This document shows positions 35,400-44,271 of a stretch of DNA of 64,000 bases, piece by piece. Origin of the DNA: Pandoraea sp. PE-S2T-3. GTDB lineage: Bacteria > Pseudomonadota > Gammaproteobacteria > Burkholderiales > Burkholderiaceae. The stretch lies in NCBI RefSeq assembly GCF_002179965.1, contig NZ_NGUQ01000037.1, forward strand, positions 806,001 to 870,000, read 5' to 3'. The translations under genes and the position numbers were made by a program. The notes below the pieces were generated by a model. The model saw only the letters and a program-made list of their open reading frames with translations. It did no database searches and was not told the DNA's origin. Each line of letters starts with the position of its first letter. The stretch's first letter is position 1.

Positions 35400-36968
35400 T
35401 TACTGCACTTCTTCGATTTCGCCTGGCTTCCACGTCTTGTCGAACCATGCGTCAAGCGGGCCATACAGTCGCAGGATCGTGAACCAGCCTTTGCCCGGCA
35501 CGGTCTGCATCCAGTTGGCTTCCTTGCCCTTGGGCGCCACCGGCCCGAAGTACAGGTCGACGGACCCGTCAGCGTTGGTGATCAGCTTGTCACGCTTGTT
35601 GTTCTTGCTGGGGAACGGCTGCGAAGTCTGTAGCTCGGAGCGGGTCTGCGGATCGTAGATGACCACCGACCAGAAGTCCTTTGCCGGCACGTTGGCGGGA
35701 ATGCGCAACCGGTAATGCTTCGCACCGTCGAACGGTTTGCCCGTCGCGTCCGCGCTGGAGAGGGCATATTGCGACCCTTTGCCGACCAGTTTTGCCGCCA
35801 TCGCCGGCGTATTGACCGTGGCGACATAGAAGAAGCCCGTGCGGGCATCGAGGTCGCGGCCCGGGGTGCCATCACCGCCGAGCCAGCGGTAGTCGTCACC
35901 GATAAAGCCGACCCGCCACTGGCTGTTGGGATACAGATAGGCGCGCGGATCGCGATTGCGGAAGCTGATCGCTCGGGCAGTCGCGTTACCGACGGCGACG
36001 GCTTCGGTGAGCGTCTTCGTCATTCGCTCATCCGGCGCGAATGCCTTGCCCTTGCGGATGCCGATCGAGGCGACCAGTCCACGCAGTTCGGGATCAATGA
36101 AACCGATGGGTTCCTTCTGGATGACGTGATCCAGTTCCTTGAAAAACTCGAAGTTGTTGGCGTGCACTGTGTTGAACGCTTGCTTCGAGGAATTGATGAA
36201 CTCCATCTTCGGCGGGTGCTTTGCCTTGCTGAGTGAATAGACCTTGAAGCCGTCGCGGAACATCTTCGACGCTACGTCAGGTTTGCCGTCGACGAGGAAA
36301 CCGCGCAAGACCACGATGTTCACATAGGACGGCGAGCGTGCAATGTAGTACTCGCCGCCATCTTTCACATCCTTCGGTAACTTGCCCGTGTAGTCTGCGG
36401 GCACGATCAAGTACTTGCCGCCCTTGCCACGATCCGGTCCGGGCACGCCCATGTCGACGACAAAGCGGAAGAATGCATCGTTGACGGTTCCCGGACCACT
36501 GCCCGGCGGCACTTCGACCACAGTCGGGCCATCGGTCTCAAGGTCGAGCACGCCGAAGGCATAGACCGTGTCAGTGTTGGCGGTAAGCAGCAGCGGATTC
36601 GAATCGGCCAGTTGATCGTAGATCGTGGCCTGATGGCTCTTCGTCGCACCGAGCGCAACGCTTGAGCGGCGGATCGCTTCAATGCTCGCAGCGGGCATGA
36701 GGTTGAGGAACACCTCCACGCCACGAAGGAAATCGAGGTTGTCGAAGGCCCGTTTGGCCGTGTCTTCCGTCGGCACGCCATCTACGAAGTTGAGTGTGCC
36801 GATTCGCGTCTGGACGGTGTCGGGCGTGAGGACATCCGGCGGGATATAGGTATTGAACCCCTTCGTAGCGGCGGCCCCATCCGGGGCCTTCTGCGCATGA
36901 GCGATCTGGACGCACAGCGCGCCGATCAGCGTGGCGGTGACGAGCCCGCGGGTGCCGTTGAAAACCAT
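35400..36968 (-). CDS. Secreted DUF1254/DUF1214-domain protein
   Basis: 522 residues with a signal peptide (about 1-25, ending IAHAQ). An N-terminal DUF1254 block (NLMPAASIEAIRRSS, LTANTDTVYAFGVLDLETDGPTVVEVPPG) and a C-terminal DUF1214 block (WSVVIYDPQTRSEL, DGSVDLYFGP, GWFTILRLYGPLDAWFDKTWKPGEIE) are clear. Such proteins are common in soil proteobacteria, are exported, and have no established activity. No operon partner is visible. Confidence 0.87.
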   Translation of the reverse strand: MVFNGTRGLVTATLIGALCVQIAHAQKAPDGAAATKGFNTYIPPDVLTPDTVQTRIGTLNFVDGVPTEDTAKRAFDNLDFLRGVEVFLNLMPAASIEAIRRSSVALGATKSHQATIYDQLADSNPLLLTANTDTVYAFGVLDLETDGPTVVEVPPGSGPGTVNDAFFRFVVDMGVPGPDRGKGGKYLIVPADYTGKLPKDVKDGGEYYIARSPSYVNIVVLRGFLVDGKPDVASKMFRDGFKVYSLSKAKHPPKMEFINSSKQAFNTVHANNFEFFKELDHVIQKEPIGFIDPELRGLVASIGIRKGKAFAPDERMTKTLTEAVAVGNATARAISFRNRDPRAYLYPNSQWRVGFIGDDYRWLGGDGTPGRDLDARTGFFYVATVNTPAMAAKLVGKGSQYALSSADATGKPFDGAKHYRLRIPANVPAKDFWSVVIYDPQTRSELQTSQPFPSKNNKRDKLITNADGSVDLYFGPVAPKGKEANWMQTVPGKGWFTILRLYGPLDAWFDKTWKPGEIEEVQ

Positions 36969-37181
36969 TCACTTCTCCATCTCTGATGCGAAAAATAGCC
37001 ACAAAACGGTCTGTAGAACTGGCTGTGGCAGAGGTTCCCGGACTGTACTCCGGGACCTTTCGCGAGAGACGGGGATGACTGTGAAATGAGGCAAATTGGC
37101 GGTAAGAATGAGACGAAATCGAGGGGTGCTCGCGCGACTAACACCACGAGTATGTTTTTCAATCCCGCCTTGCCCCGTGCA

Positions 37182-39434
37182 TTACAGCTTGTAGCTAAGT
37201 GTCACCATGAAATTGCGCGGCTCACCATATAGGGCCTGATTGTAGAAACCCGTCATGGCGTAGTACCGCCTGTCGAAGACGTTATTGACGTTCATCGATA
37301 CTGTCGCGTGCTTCGTCAAATCGTATCGAGCCATCAACGATGCGGTGGCGTAAGCGCTCTGTCCCACTTCCACGGTTCCGTTGGGGCTGACGGCGGACTG
37401 ATAGAAGCGGCTTTGCCAATTGAGCCCGCCGCCGATCGTGAGCCGAGCCCAAGCGCCGGACAAGCGGTAAGTGGTGAACAGCCGAGCGGTGGTGCGCGGA
37501 ATCTGGCTGCTCATCCGGCTGCCATCGCCATTGGATGCCGTGAAGTGAGACCCCCCCCCGTACACATTCCATCCTTGCGCTACCTCGCCTTGCACATCGA
37601 CATCCACGCCCTTCGATTGGGTGCCGCTGGCCGCGTAATAGGCTTGTGTCCCATCAGGCAGAAGCCGGCCGGCGTCGATCTGGGCGACGCTATCGAGCTT
37701 GGCTTGGAAGAGGGCAATCGAGGCATTGAGCCGGCCATCGAGGTATTCGCCCTTGAGGCCGACTTCCATATTCTTTCCGGTCGCGGGCGAAAGAACGTCA
37801 CCATTCCTGTCTCGATATGTCTGCGGGTTGAAGATCGCCGTGTAACTTGCATAGGCGGAGTACGTGTCGTTGAGGTCATAAACCAGCCCCACATAAGGGA
37901 CGAACTTCGCGGCCGTCTTGTCATGGAATGAACTGGTCTCTGAATTCTGATCAACTTCGTAATTGCTGAATCGACCGCCTGCGATCAGCTTCGCCCGATC
38001 CGACAGCGAGAATCGTGCTGCACTGTAGAACCCGCTTTGCTTCACGCGAGTTCGGGTCAACGAATAAGACGCCGCGTTGAAATCGGGTTCCGGATAGTTG
38101 CCGTTCCAGTCATAGAAGTTGCCGATCGGCGTGCCGGGAAAGACAAAGCCCGTTTCGTGATCGTCCGAGTTAAGGTTTGACGCCATGGCCCCAATGACCA
38201 GTTCATGTTTTCGGCCGAAAAGCCGGAAGGGGCCGGTGGCCATCACATCGAAGTTATTTTGCCGGGTGTCGAGCAGCCCGGCGGCCGTCACAGGAATCAG
38301 CCCCTGACCGGTGAGCTTATCGGGATAGCCCAACACCGACAGCAGCCGGGAATCCGCATTCGCCCGCTTCTGACTGAATTCCGCCCGCAATTTCCAACCG
38401 TTGTCGAATCGCTGCTCAAGATTGGCAAAGGCGGTTTGCAGGGTGCTGTCCCACGTGCTCCAGTTCGCGGCCATGTTGGTGGAACGAGGCCAGTGCGTGG
38501 TCGACCCATCGCTGAAAAACAGCGGCTGACCGCCCCACGGCATTCCCTTGGGCACCGAGTGTGAATACTGGTAGCCGATGGAAAGGGTCGTGCTCGAAGT
38601 CAGGTCTGCGTCCACCACGCCATAGAGCGATTGGCGTTTCAATTTGTAGCGATCCAGAAACGAGTGCGAATTCTGATTCACTGCCACGAGGCGAGCGCGG
38701 ATGCGTCCGTCGACGGTCAATGGCGTCGATATATCGGCGGCCTCGCGGTAGTTATCCCACGAACCTGCGCTTATCGATGCTGAAGCGGCAAAGTCTTTCG
38801 TCGGTCGCTTGCGCACCAAATTGATGGACGCCGACGGGTTGCCGGTCCCGCTCAGTAACCCCGTTGCGCCCCGGACAATCTCGACTCGGTCGTAAAACGC
38901 GGCGTCCTGAATACCGTCTCCCGGAACGAAGGTATTGGGAAGTGCCGCCGTTGGCACGCCGTCGTAATTGAAGTTGGTGATTTCGAATCCGCGTGAATAG
39001 AACGACACCCGCCCGCCGGCGCCATCGAGCGCGTAAGAGGAGATACCCGTGCTGTTGTTGAGCACATCGGTGATGGCGGTCATCTGCTGATCCTCCATGC
39101 GCTGTTGGGTCACGACCGTCACCGATTGCGGTGTGTCACGCAACGACAGCGGCAAGCCGGTTGCCGCCGAGGTCTGGCCGGTGGTGTAGGCGTGGGTGCG
39201 TTCTGTGGAAGCTTCCGGCTTGTCGGCGCTGACCTCGACCGCCGGTAAGGTGACCGCCGCCGCGTCGGCGGGCGGCGCTTGTACAGCATCGTTGTCGCCG
39301 GCAGCGGGCAACGCCCACACTGGCAACGGTGCGGCGAGCGCGAGCGCCAAAGCAGCAGCCAGACGAGTGTTTTGCAGTGAATGACGCGCGACGGGTTGCC
39401 CCGCACGCCGGTGGTGAATCAGAGAGTCGGTCAT
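37182..39434 (-). CDS. TonB-dependent siderophore receptor (FpvA/FhuE-like)
   Basis: 750 residues. Signal peptide (about 12-44) ending near LPVWALPA, a plug domain with GLPLSLRDTPQSVTVVTQQRMEDQ and FYSRGFEITNFNYDGVP, FYDRVEIVRGATGLLSGTGNPSASINLVRKRP, and a 22-strand barrel ending with an aromatic-rich GEPRNFMVTLSYKL. It imports ferric siderophore across the outer membrane with TonB energy. The start at 39434 was chosen because the signal peptide begins there. A Fur-box-like sequence lies 28-46 bases upstream. No biosynthesis genes are nearby, so it may take up foreign (xeno)siderophores. Confidence 0.93.
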   Translation of the reverse strand: MTDSLIHHRRAGQPVARHSLQNTRLAAALALALAAPLPVWALPAAGDNDAVQAPPADAAAVTLPAVEVSADKPEASTERTHAYTTGQTSAATGLPLSLRDTPQSVTVVTQQRMEDQQMTAITDVLNNSTGISSYALDGAGGRVSFYSRGFEITNFNYDGVPTAALPNTFVPGDGIQDAAFYDRVEIVRGATGLLSGTGNPSASINLVRKRPTKDFAASASISAGSWDNYREAADISTPLTVDGRIRARLVAVNQNSHSFLDRYKLKRQSLYGVVDADLTSSTTLSIGYQYSHSVPKGMPWGGQPLFFSDGSTTHWPRSTNMAANWSTWDSTLQTAFANLEQRFDNGWKLRAEFSQKRANADSRLLSVLGYPDKLTGQGLIPVTAAGLLDTRQNNFDVMATGPFRLFGRKHELVIGAMASNLNSDDHETGFVFPGTPIGNFYDWNGNYPEPDFNAASYSLTRTRVKQSGFYSAARFSLSDRAKLIAGGRFSNYEVDQNSETSSFHDKTAAKFVPYVGLVYDLNDTYSAYASYTAIFNPQTYRDRNGDVLSPATGKNMEVGLKGEYLDGRLNASIALFQAKLDSVAQIDAGRLLPDGTQAYYAASGTQSKGVDVDVQGEVAQGWNVYGGGSHFTASNGDGSRMSSQIPRTTARLFTTYRLSGAWARLTIGGGLNWQSRFYQSAVSPNGTVEVGQSAYATASLMARYDLTKHATVSMNVNNVFDRRYYAMTGFYNQALYGEPRNFMVTLSYKL

Positions 39435-39461
39435 GGCAGATGTCGTTAATATGTCGCTAAT

Positions 39462-39480
39462 GCAAACGACAATCATTCTC
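39462..39480 (-). promoter_or_regulatory. Fur box upstream of the siderophore receptor
   Basis: Read on the gene's strand, GAGAATGATTGTCGTTTGC matches the 19-base Fur consensus at 13 positions. It lies 28 bases from the receptor's start codon, consistent with iron-responsive repression. Confidence 0.72.
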
Positions 39481-39707
39481 ATGTTCGAGTCAAAGCGGGT
39501 AAATGCCGCGCCATGCACTCCATGAATGCGCCAAACGCACCGGTTTCAAATTGGCGTTTTATGTTGTGATCTAATGGAGTCCGCAATATCTATGCTTTTG
39601 ATGTTTCAGTACGTCATCGAATACCTCTCTGTGTAAATCCGGTGCCGCAAGGCGCCTATCAGAACGCCGGTGTTTCAACACTGGCTTTGACACCAGGAGC
39701 GAGCGCA

Positions 39708-40946
39708 ATGGCAGAAACTCTCATCAAGGTCGACCTGAAGCAGTCCGCGTACGAAAACGAGCAGGTGCATAACCGTTGGCATCCCGACATTCCGATGGCG
39801 TGTTGGGTGAAGCCCGGCGACGATTTCATTCTGGAGACGTACGACTGGACGGGCGGCTTCATCAAGAACGACGACAGTGCGGATGATGTGCGCGACATCG
39901 ACCTGTCGATCGTGCATTTCCTGTCGGGCCCCGTGGGTGTGCACGGCGCGGAGCCGGGCGATCTGCTTGTGGTCGATCTGCTGGACATCGGCGCGAAGGC
40001 CGACAGTCAGTGGGGCTTCAATGGCTTCTTCTCAAAGACGAACGGTGGCGGCTTCCTGACCGATCACTTTCCGCACGCGCAAAAATCCATCTGGGATTTC
40101 CACGGTCTGTACACGAGTTCGCGCCATATTCCGGGCGTCAACTTTGCCGGGCTGATTCACCCGGGGCTGATCGGGTGTCTGCCGGCCCCGAAGCTGCTGG
40201 AGACGTGGAACGAACGCGAAACCGGGCTGATTGCAACCGCGCCCGAGCGTGTCCCGCCGCTGGCAAATCCGCCGTTTGCCGCGACAGCCCATATGGGGAA
40301 ATTGTCCGGCGCTGCGCGCGAGAAGGCAGCTGCGACGGGCGCACGGACCGTGCCGCCGCGTGAGCATGGCGGCAACTGCGACATCAAGGATTTGTCGCGC
40401 GGCTCGAAGGTGTTCTTCCCGGTGTATGTCGATGGCGCGGGCCTCTCCGTCGGCGATCTCCATTTCAGTCAGGGTGACGGCGAAATCACGTTCTGCGGCG
40501 CCATCGAAATGGCCGGCTGGGTTCACATGCGCGTGAACATCATTAAGGGCGGTATGGCCAAGTACGGCATTCGCAACCCGGTGTTCCAGCCCAGCCCGAT
40601 GACGCCGTCGTACAACGACTACCTGATTTTCGAAGGCATCTCGGTGGACGAGCAGGGCGGCCAGCACTATCTGGACGTGACGGTGGCCTATCGTCAGGCG
40701 TGTCTGAATGCCATCGAGTATCTGAAAAAGTTTGGATATTCGGGCTCGCAGGCGTACTCCATCCTTGGCTGCGCGCCGGTGCAGGGGCATATCAGCGGCG
40801 TGGTGGACATTCCGAATGCCTGCGCGACGCTGTGGCTGCCGACGCAGATCTTCGACTTTGATATCCGCCCGAACGCGGACGGGCCGGTGCGGCATGTGAA
40901 GGGCGGCGTGGATATGCCGTGTTCGCCCGATCTCGTGAAGTCCTGA
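39708..40946 (+). CDS. fmdA: Formamidase / acetamidase
   Basis: 412 residues. Family blocks include HNRWHPDIPMACWVKPGDDF, GPVGVHGAEPGDLLVVDLLD, HPGLIGCLPAPKLL, PREHGGNCDIKDLSRGSKVFFPVYV, LHFSQGDGEITFCGAIEM, and GYSGSQAYSILGCAPVQGHISGVVDIPNACATLWLPTQIFD. The enzyme hydrolyses formamide to formate and ammonia. The ATG at 39708 has an AGGAG site. It is followed 25 bases later by an FmdB-type gene, the usual pair. It supplies nitrogen from short amides in the cytoplasm. Confidence 0.95.
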   Translation: MAETLIKVDLKQSAYENEQVHNRWHPDIPMACWVKPGDDFILETYDWTGGFIKNDDSADDVRDIDLSIVHFLSGPVGVHGAEPGDLLVVDLLDIGAKADSQWGFNGFFSKTNGGGFLTDHFPHAQKSIWDFHGLYTSSRHIPGVNFAGLIHPGLIGCLPAPKLLETWNERETGLIATAPERVPPLANPPFAATAHMGKLSGAAREKAAATGARTVPPREHGGNCDIKDLSRGSKVFFPVYVDGAGLSVGDLHFSQGDGEITFCGAIEMAGWVHMRVNIIKGGMAKYGIRNPVFQPSPMTPSYNDYLIFEGISVDEQGGQHYLDVTVAYRQACLNAIEYLKKFGYSGSQAYSILGCAPVQGHISGVVDIPNACATLWLPTQIFDFDIRPNADGPVRHVKGGVDMPCSPDLVKS

Positions 40947-40971
40947 CGCATCGCGTCGAACGGAGGAAACC

Positions 40972-41316
40972 ATGCCGATATACGACTTCGAATGCGGGCG
41001 TTGCGGGCCGTTTGCGGTGATGCGACGGATCACGGATCGCGACGCACCATGTCATTGCCCGGAATGTGGCGGCGAGGGGGCGCGGGTAATTTCAGCGCCG
41101 TCGCTGGCCTTGATGGGCGGTGCAAGCCGCAGCGCGCACGCAACGAATGAGCGCGCGGCGCATGCGCCACGTCAGTCGGGCGATGGGTCCGCGAGACGCC
41201 ACCGGGCGGGATGCAGTTGTTGTTCCGGCGGCAAGGTGGCGTTGGCGGGGGCCAGTCAGGACGCATCGGGCGGACTCAAACGGCCTGCTGGCAGGCCTTG
41301 GATGATCAGTCATTGA
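40972..41316 (+). CDS. fmdB: FmdB-family zinc-ribbon protein
   Basis: 114 residues. The N-terminal 45 residues are the FmdB zinc ribbon with two CxxC pairs: MPIYDFECGRCG and CHCPECGG. The rest is low-complexity and basic, with a Cys-Ser-Cys-Cys cluster near residue 82. Homologues next to formamidase genes are called regulatory proteins, but a mechanism is not proven. It starts with a good GGAGG site and is followed by a strong terminator. Confidence 0.87.
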   Translation: MPIYDFECGRCGPFAVMRRITDRDAPCHCPECGGEGARVISAPSLALMGGASRSAHATNERAAHAPRQSGDGSARRHRAGCSCCSGGKVALAGASQDASGGLKRPAGRPWMISH

Positions 41317-41330
41317 CACGCTGTTTTGCA

Positions 41331-41368
41331 CGGCGCAACGCCCCAACCATGGGCGTTGCGCCGTTTTT
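41331..41368 (+). terminator. Strong Rho-independent terminator of fmdAB
   Basis: A perfect 13-base stem, CGGCGCAACGCCC / GGGCGTTGCGCCG, with a seven-base loop, is followed by five Ts (41364-41368). Confidence 0.93.
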
Positions 41369-41443
41369 GTTCCGTCCGCCATTTCTCTACAATAGCGCTG
41401 GCGCCGATCCCCCTCGGACGCCTCGACGATCAGGAGACATGCG

Positions 41444-42991
41444 GTGCACAAGAGAAGAATTGCCGGGTTGGGACTGAGCCTTATCACGATGCTTGCCGCG
41501 CCCGCTATGGCGCAAAACACAACCGACGCCGCGACGACCACAGCGGCCACAGCCATTGCGCCGCAACGCGACGCTTTCTTCTGGCTGGGAGAAATCAACA
41601 AGGCTTCGCTGGTCATCAATACCCGTCAAGGCTTGCTGGATGCGAAGCTCGCACCGCACATCGCCAGTGGGCTCGATACGGTGCTTCGCGCGGGGGATCA
41701 ACCCGGCGGTGCGCGTCCCGATCTGGTCATCACGTTCGAGCCGTTGCTGATCAAGGCTGCCGGTGTCGAAGCCACGCTGTTGCACGCGGGTCGCTCCAGT
41801 CAGGACATGCTGGCGACGGTGCGTGCCGCGATGTACCGCGACCGGTTGCTCGTCCTCGCCGCGCAGTTGCGCACCACCACGGCAACGCTGCGCCGGCTTG
41901 CCCAACAGTACGAAACGACCATCGTGCCGAACTACACCAATGGTGTAGCGGCGCAACCGAACAGCTACGGCCACTATCTGCTGGGGCACGTCGCGGGCCT
42001 TCAGCGCGATTCGCAGCGCTTGCACGAGTTGTACGCACGCGTCGACCTGTCGCCGATGGGCACGACCGTGCTCAATGGCACGAGCTGGCCGCTCGATCGC
42101 GACAAGATGGCGCATTCGCTCGGCTTTGCCGACAAGGTCGATAACGCCTACGACGCGTCGCAGATTGCGGCAACGGACTTGCCGGTCGAGATCGGCGCGC
42201 TTGCGACGAGTATCGCGCTGCATACGTCGGCCTTCGTGCAGGACGTCATGGTGCAGTACGCGCAACCGCGGCCGTGGATTTTGCTGCGTGAAGGGGGCGG
42301 CAATACCTACGTCTCGAGCGCCATGCCGCAAAAGCGCAATCCGGGTCTGCTCAACGACACGCGCACCGCAGCGTCGATGGTCGTGACGCTCGGCGTGGGG
42401 CGCGCAATCGCCGCGCATAACATCCCGCCGGGCATGAACGATGCGAAGCATATCGACGAAAACATGGCGGTGCTGGATCGGACGACCGCGCTGCTCAAGC
42501 GCTGGGATCGCGTGCTCAACGCGCTGGTGATCGACCCGAAGCGTGCGCTAGAAGAACTCGACAGCGACTGGACGGCGTCGCAGGAAATTGCCGACGTGCT
42601 GATGCGCGAGCACGGCCTGCCGTTCCGCGTGGGACATCACTTTGCCTCGGAGATCGTCGACTACGCAAAGGCCAACGACCTTCGTCCGAGCAACTTCCCC
42701 TACGCCGAAGCGCAACGCATCTTCAAGCAGACGCTGACGGAAATGCAGGTGAACGGCGGCGAGCTTCCGATGAGCGAAGCGCAATTCCGCGCAACGCTTG
42801 ATCCGACGGCAATCGTCATGCATCGCGCGACGTCCGGGGGCCCTCAGCCTGCGGAAATGAAACGCATGCTGGCACGCACCGATCGTGAGCTCGATGCCGA
42901 CGGCAAGTGGATCGATACCCATCGCCAGACCATCGACCGGTCGCTTGCGTCGCTCGATAGCGATTTTCAGCGGTATTTGCCGGCGAAGTAG
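41444..42991 (+). CDS. Secreted fumarate-lyase-superfamily protein, argininosuccinate-lyase-like
   Basis: 515 residues from a GTG at 41444 with an AGGAG site. A clear signal peptide (about 1-24, AMAQN) directs it to the periplasm, unusual for this superfamily, which is cytoplasmic. The superfamily signature SSAMPQKRNPG is intact. The second conserved region, normally Thr-His-Leu-Gln-x-Ala-Gln-Pro, here reads TNGVAAQP, so the usual catalytic-helper His is Asn. The enzyme may eliminate an amine or acid from an unusual substrate, or have lost the classic reaction. It stands alone after fmdAB. A housekeeping argininosuccinate lyase role is unlikely because of export and the substitution. Confidence 0.82.
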   Translation: MHKRRIAGLGLSLITMLAAPAMAQNTTDAATTTAATAIAPQRDAFFWLGEINKASLVINTRQGLLDAKLAPHIASGLDTVLRAGDQPGGARPDLVITFEPLLIKAAGVEATLLHAGRSSQDMLATVRAAMYRDRLLVLAAQLRTTTATLRRLAQQYETTIVPNYTNGVAAQPNSYGHYLLGHVAGLQRDSQRLHELYARVDLSPMGTTVLNGTSWPLDRDKMAHSLGFADKVDNAYDASQIAATDLPVEIGALATSIALHTSAFVQDVMVQYAQPRPWILLREGGGNTYVSSAMPQKRNPGLLNDTRTAASMVVTLGVGRAIAAHNIPPGMNDAKHIDENMAVLDRTTALLKRWDRVLNALVIDPKRALEELDSDWTASQEIADVLMREHGLPFRVGHHFASEIVDYAKANDLRPSNFPYAEAQRIFKQTLTEMQVNGGELPMSEAQFRATLDPTAIVMHRATSGGPQPAEMKRMLARTDRELDADGKWIDTHRQTIDRSLASLDSDFQRYLPAK

Positions 42992-43153
42992 GGAAGGAGC
43001 GGGCGAGGGCAGGGCAGCTCAGGCTGCCTTGACCGCGTCGATGTTCAGGGCATAAGGTGTGATGTCACTTCCGGTCATCGCCAGTGTTCGGTTTGTCGCC
43101 GAGACCGGCACTCCCATGCCCCGCAACGCTGAATCAGACGATAGGAGAACACC

Positions 43154-43534
43154 ATGTCCCAGCCGTCATCGACGCTAGACCCCGCCTTCATCGAACAGCA
43201 ACGCAAACGTCTGGAAGCCATGCGGCGGCAATTGCTTGGCGGCGAAGAGAATACGATCGCCGACGAGGCGTCGTTGCAGTCGGAGCACGGCGACGAAGCC
43301 CACGAATTCGAAGACGATGCGCAGACGCTGGCACAAGACGAGGTCAACCAGAACCTGCGCAACGTGAACAACAACCGTATCGGCGATATCGAACGCGCGT
43401 TGCAGAAGATCGCCGACGGCACCTACGGTTTCTCCGACGAAAGCGGTGACCCGATTCCCAAGGCGCGACTGGAAGTCGCACCGGAAGCCGTGCTGACTGT
43501 CGAGGAACAAGGGCGTCGTGACGTGGGGAATTGA
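43154..43534 (+). CDS. DksA/TraR-family-like protein without zinc-finger cysteines
   Basis: 126 residues with an N-terminal coiled-coil (about 10-90) and a C-terminal globular end that aligns with the DksA/TraR finger: GTYGFSDESGDPIPKARLEVAP. The four zinc cysteines of canonical DksA are replaced (Ser94, Ser97, Thr115, Glu118), and there are no Cys at all. Canonical DksA binds RNA polymerase with ppGpp; cysteine-reduced versions exist and can work without zinc. It is not the main dksA copy. The ATG at 43154 has an AGGAG site. Role inferred from fold only. Confidence 0.83.
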   Translation: MSQPSSTLDPAFIEQQRKRLEAMRRQLLGGEENTIADEASLQSEHGDEAHEFEDDAQTLAQDEVNQNLRNVNNNRIGDIERALQKIADGTYGFSDESGDPIPKARLEVAPEAVLTVEEQGRRDVGN

Positions 43535-43542
43535 CCCCAGCG

Positions 43543-44244
43543 TTAATTCGGGGCCGCGGCTTCAGCCTCGGTCTGCTCGATGGCTTTGATGATGATGTGC
43601 AGCGTGGCGTCCAGGTGATCCACCGTGTGACGCCTGCAAGCCGTAATATCGCGCGCCCGGTACTCGTCGAGCATCTTCTGATGCTCCTGATTACTCACGT
43701 CGACGTGCACGGGACGCATGTACAACGACAGCGCAATGTAGGGCCCGGAGGCGTCACGCAAGGTCTTGATCAGGTGGGCCAGACGCGACTCGTCTTGTGA
43801 CGCCCAGAGCGCCGCGTGAAACGCCTGATTCAACTCGGTCCATTTGACGACGTCCGACGTCGCAACCATCTCAAGGTGCAACGCCTCTGCCTGCGCGATA
43901 TCGTCTTCCCGAAGCGTGGCCATCGCTTGCTCGGCCATCATCGGTTCGAGTGTTTTACGCAGTCGGTACAACTCGTTCACATCGTCGATCGTCAGACCGC
44001 GCACCACGGCACCGCGGTGAACGTCGAAAAACACCAGCCCCTCGGAGACGAGCGTGCGCAGCGCCTCACGCACGGGCGTCGTCGACATCTCGAGACGGCG
44101 CGCGAGATCGTCCTGCCGAAGGCGGTCTCCTGCCTTCAACTTGCCTTGCAGAATCTCGGTGCGTAGTGTCTCGATGGCATATTGATATGCCGTGAGTCGA
44201 CGACGGCCAGACGAGCCGGACGCGCTGGCAGATGCGGAGGACAT
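43543..44244 (-). CDS. GntR-family regulator, FCD subgroup
   Basis: 233 residues from the ATG at 44244 (a TTG at 44253 is an alternative). Winged helix AYQYAIETLRTEILQGKLKAGDRLRQDDLARRLEMSTTPVREALRTLVSEGLV, then an FCD domain with RKTLEPMMAEQAM, ELNQAFHAALW and EHQKMLDEYRARD. It follows the asparaginase gene on the same strand and probably regulates that gene and the divergent MFS transporter through the palindrome at 45349. The ligand may be an amino or dicarboxylic acid. Confidence 0.9.
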   Translation of the reverse strand: MSSASASASGSSGRRRLTAYQYAIETLRTEILQGKLKAGDRLRQDDLARRLEMSTTPVREALRTLVSEGLVFFDVHRGAVVRGLTIDDVNELYRLRKTLEPMMAEQAMATLREDDIAQAEALHLEMVATSDVVKWTELNQAFHAALWASQDESRLAHLIKTLRDASGPYIALSLYMRPVHVDVSNQEHQKMLDEYRARDITACRRHTVDHLDATLHIIIKAIEQTEAEAAAPN

Positions 44245-44271
44245 GCTTTTCAAAGGGGTGCCATGTGAAGA

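Noticed and set aside
37030-37062. Hairpin GGTTCCCGGA / TCCGGGACC between the siderophore receptor and the DUF1254 gene, considered as a terminator.
   Set aside because: One-base bulge and no T-run on the receptor's strand; support too weak.
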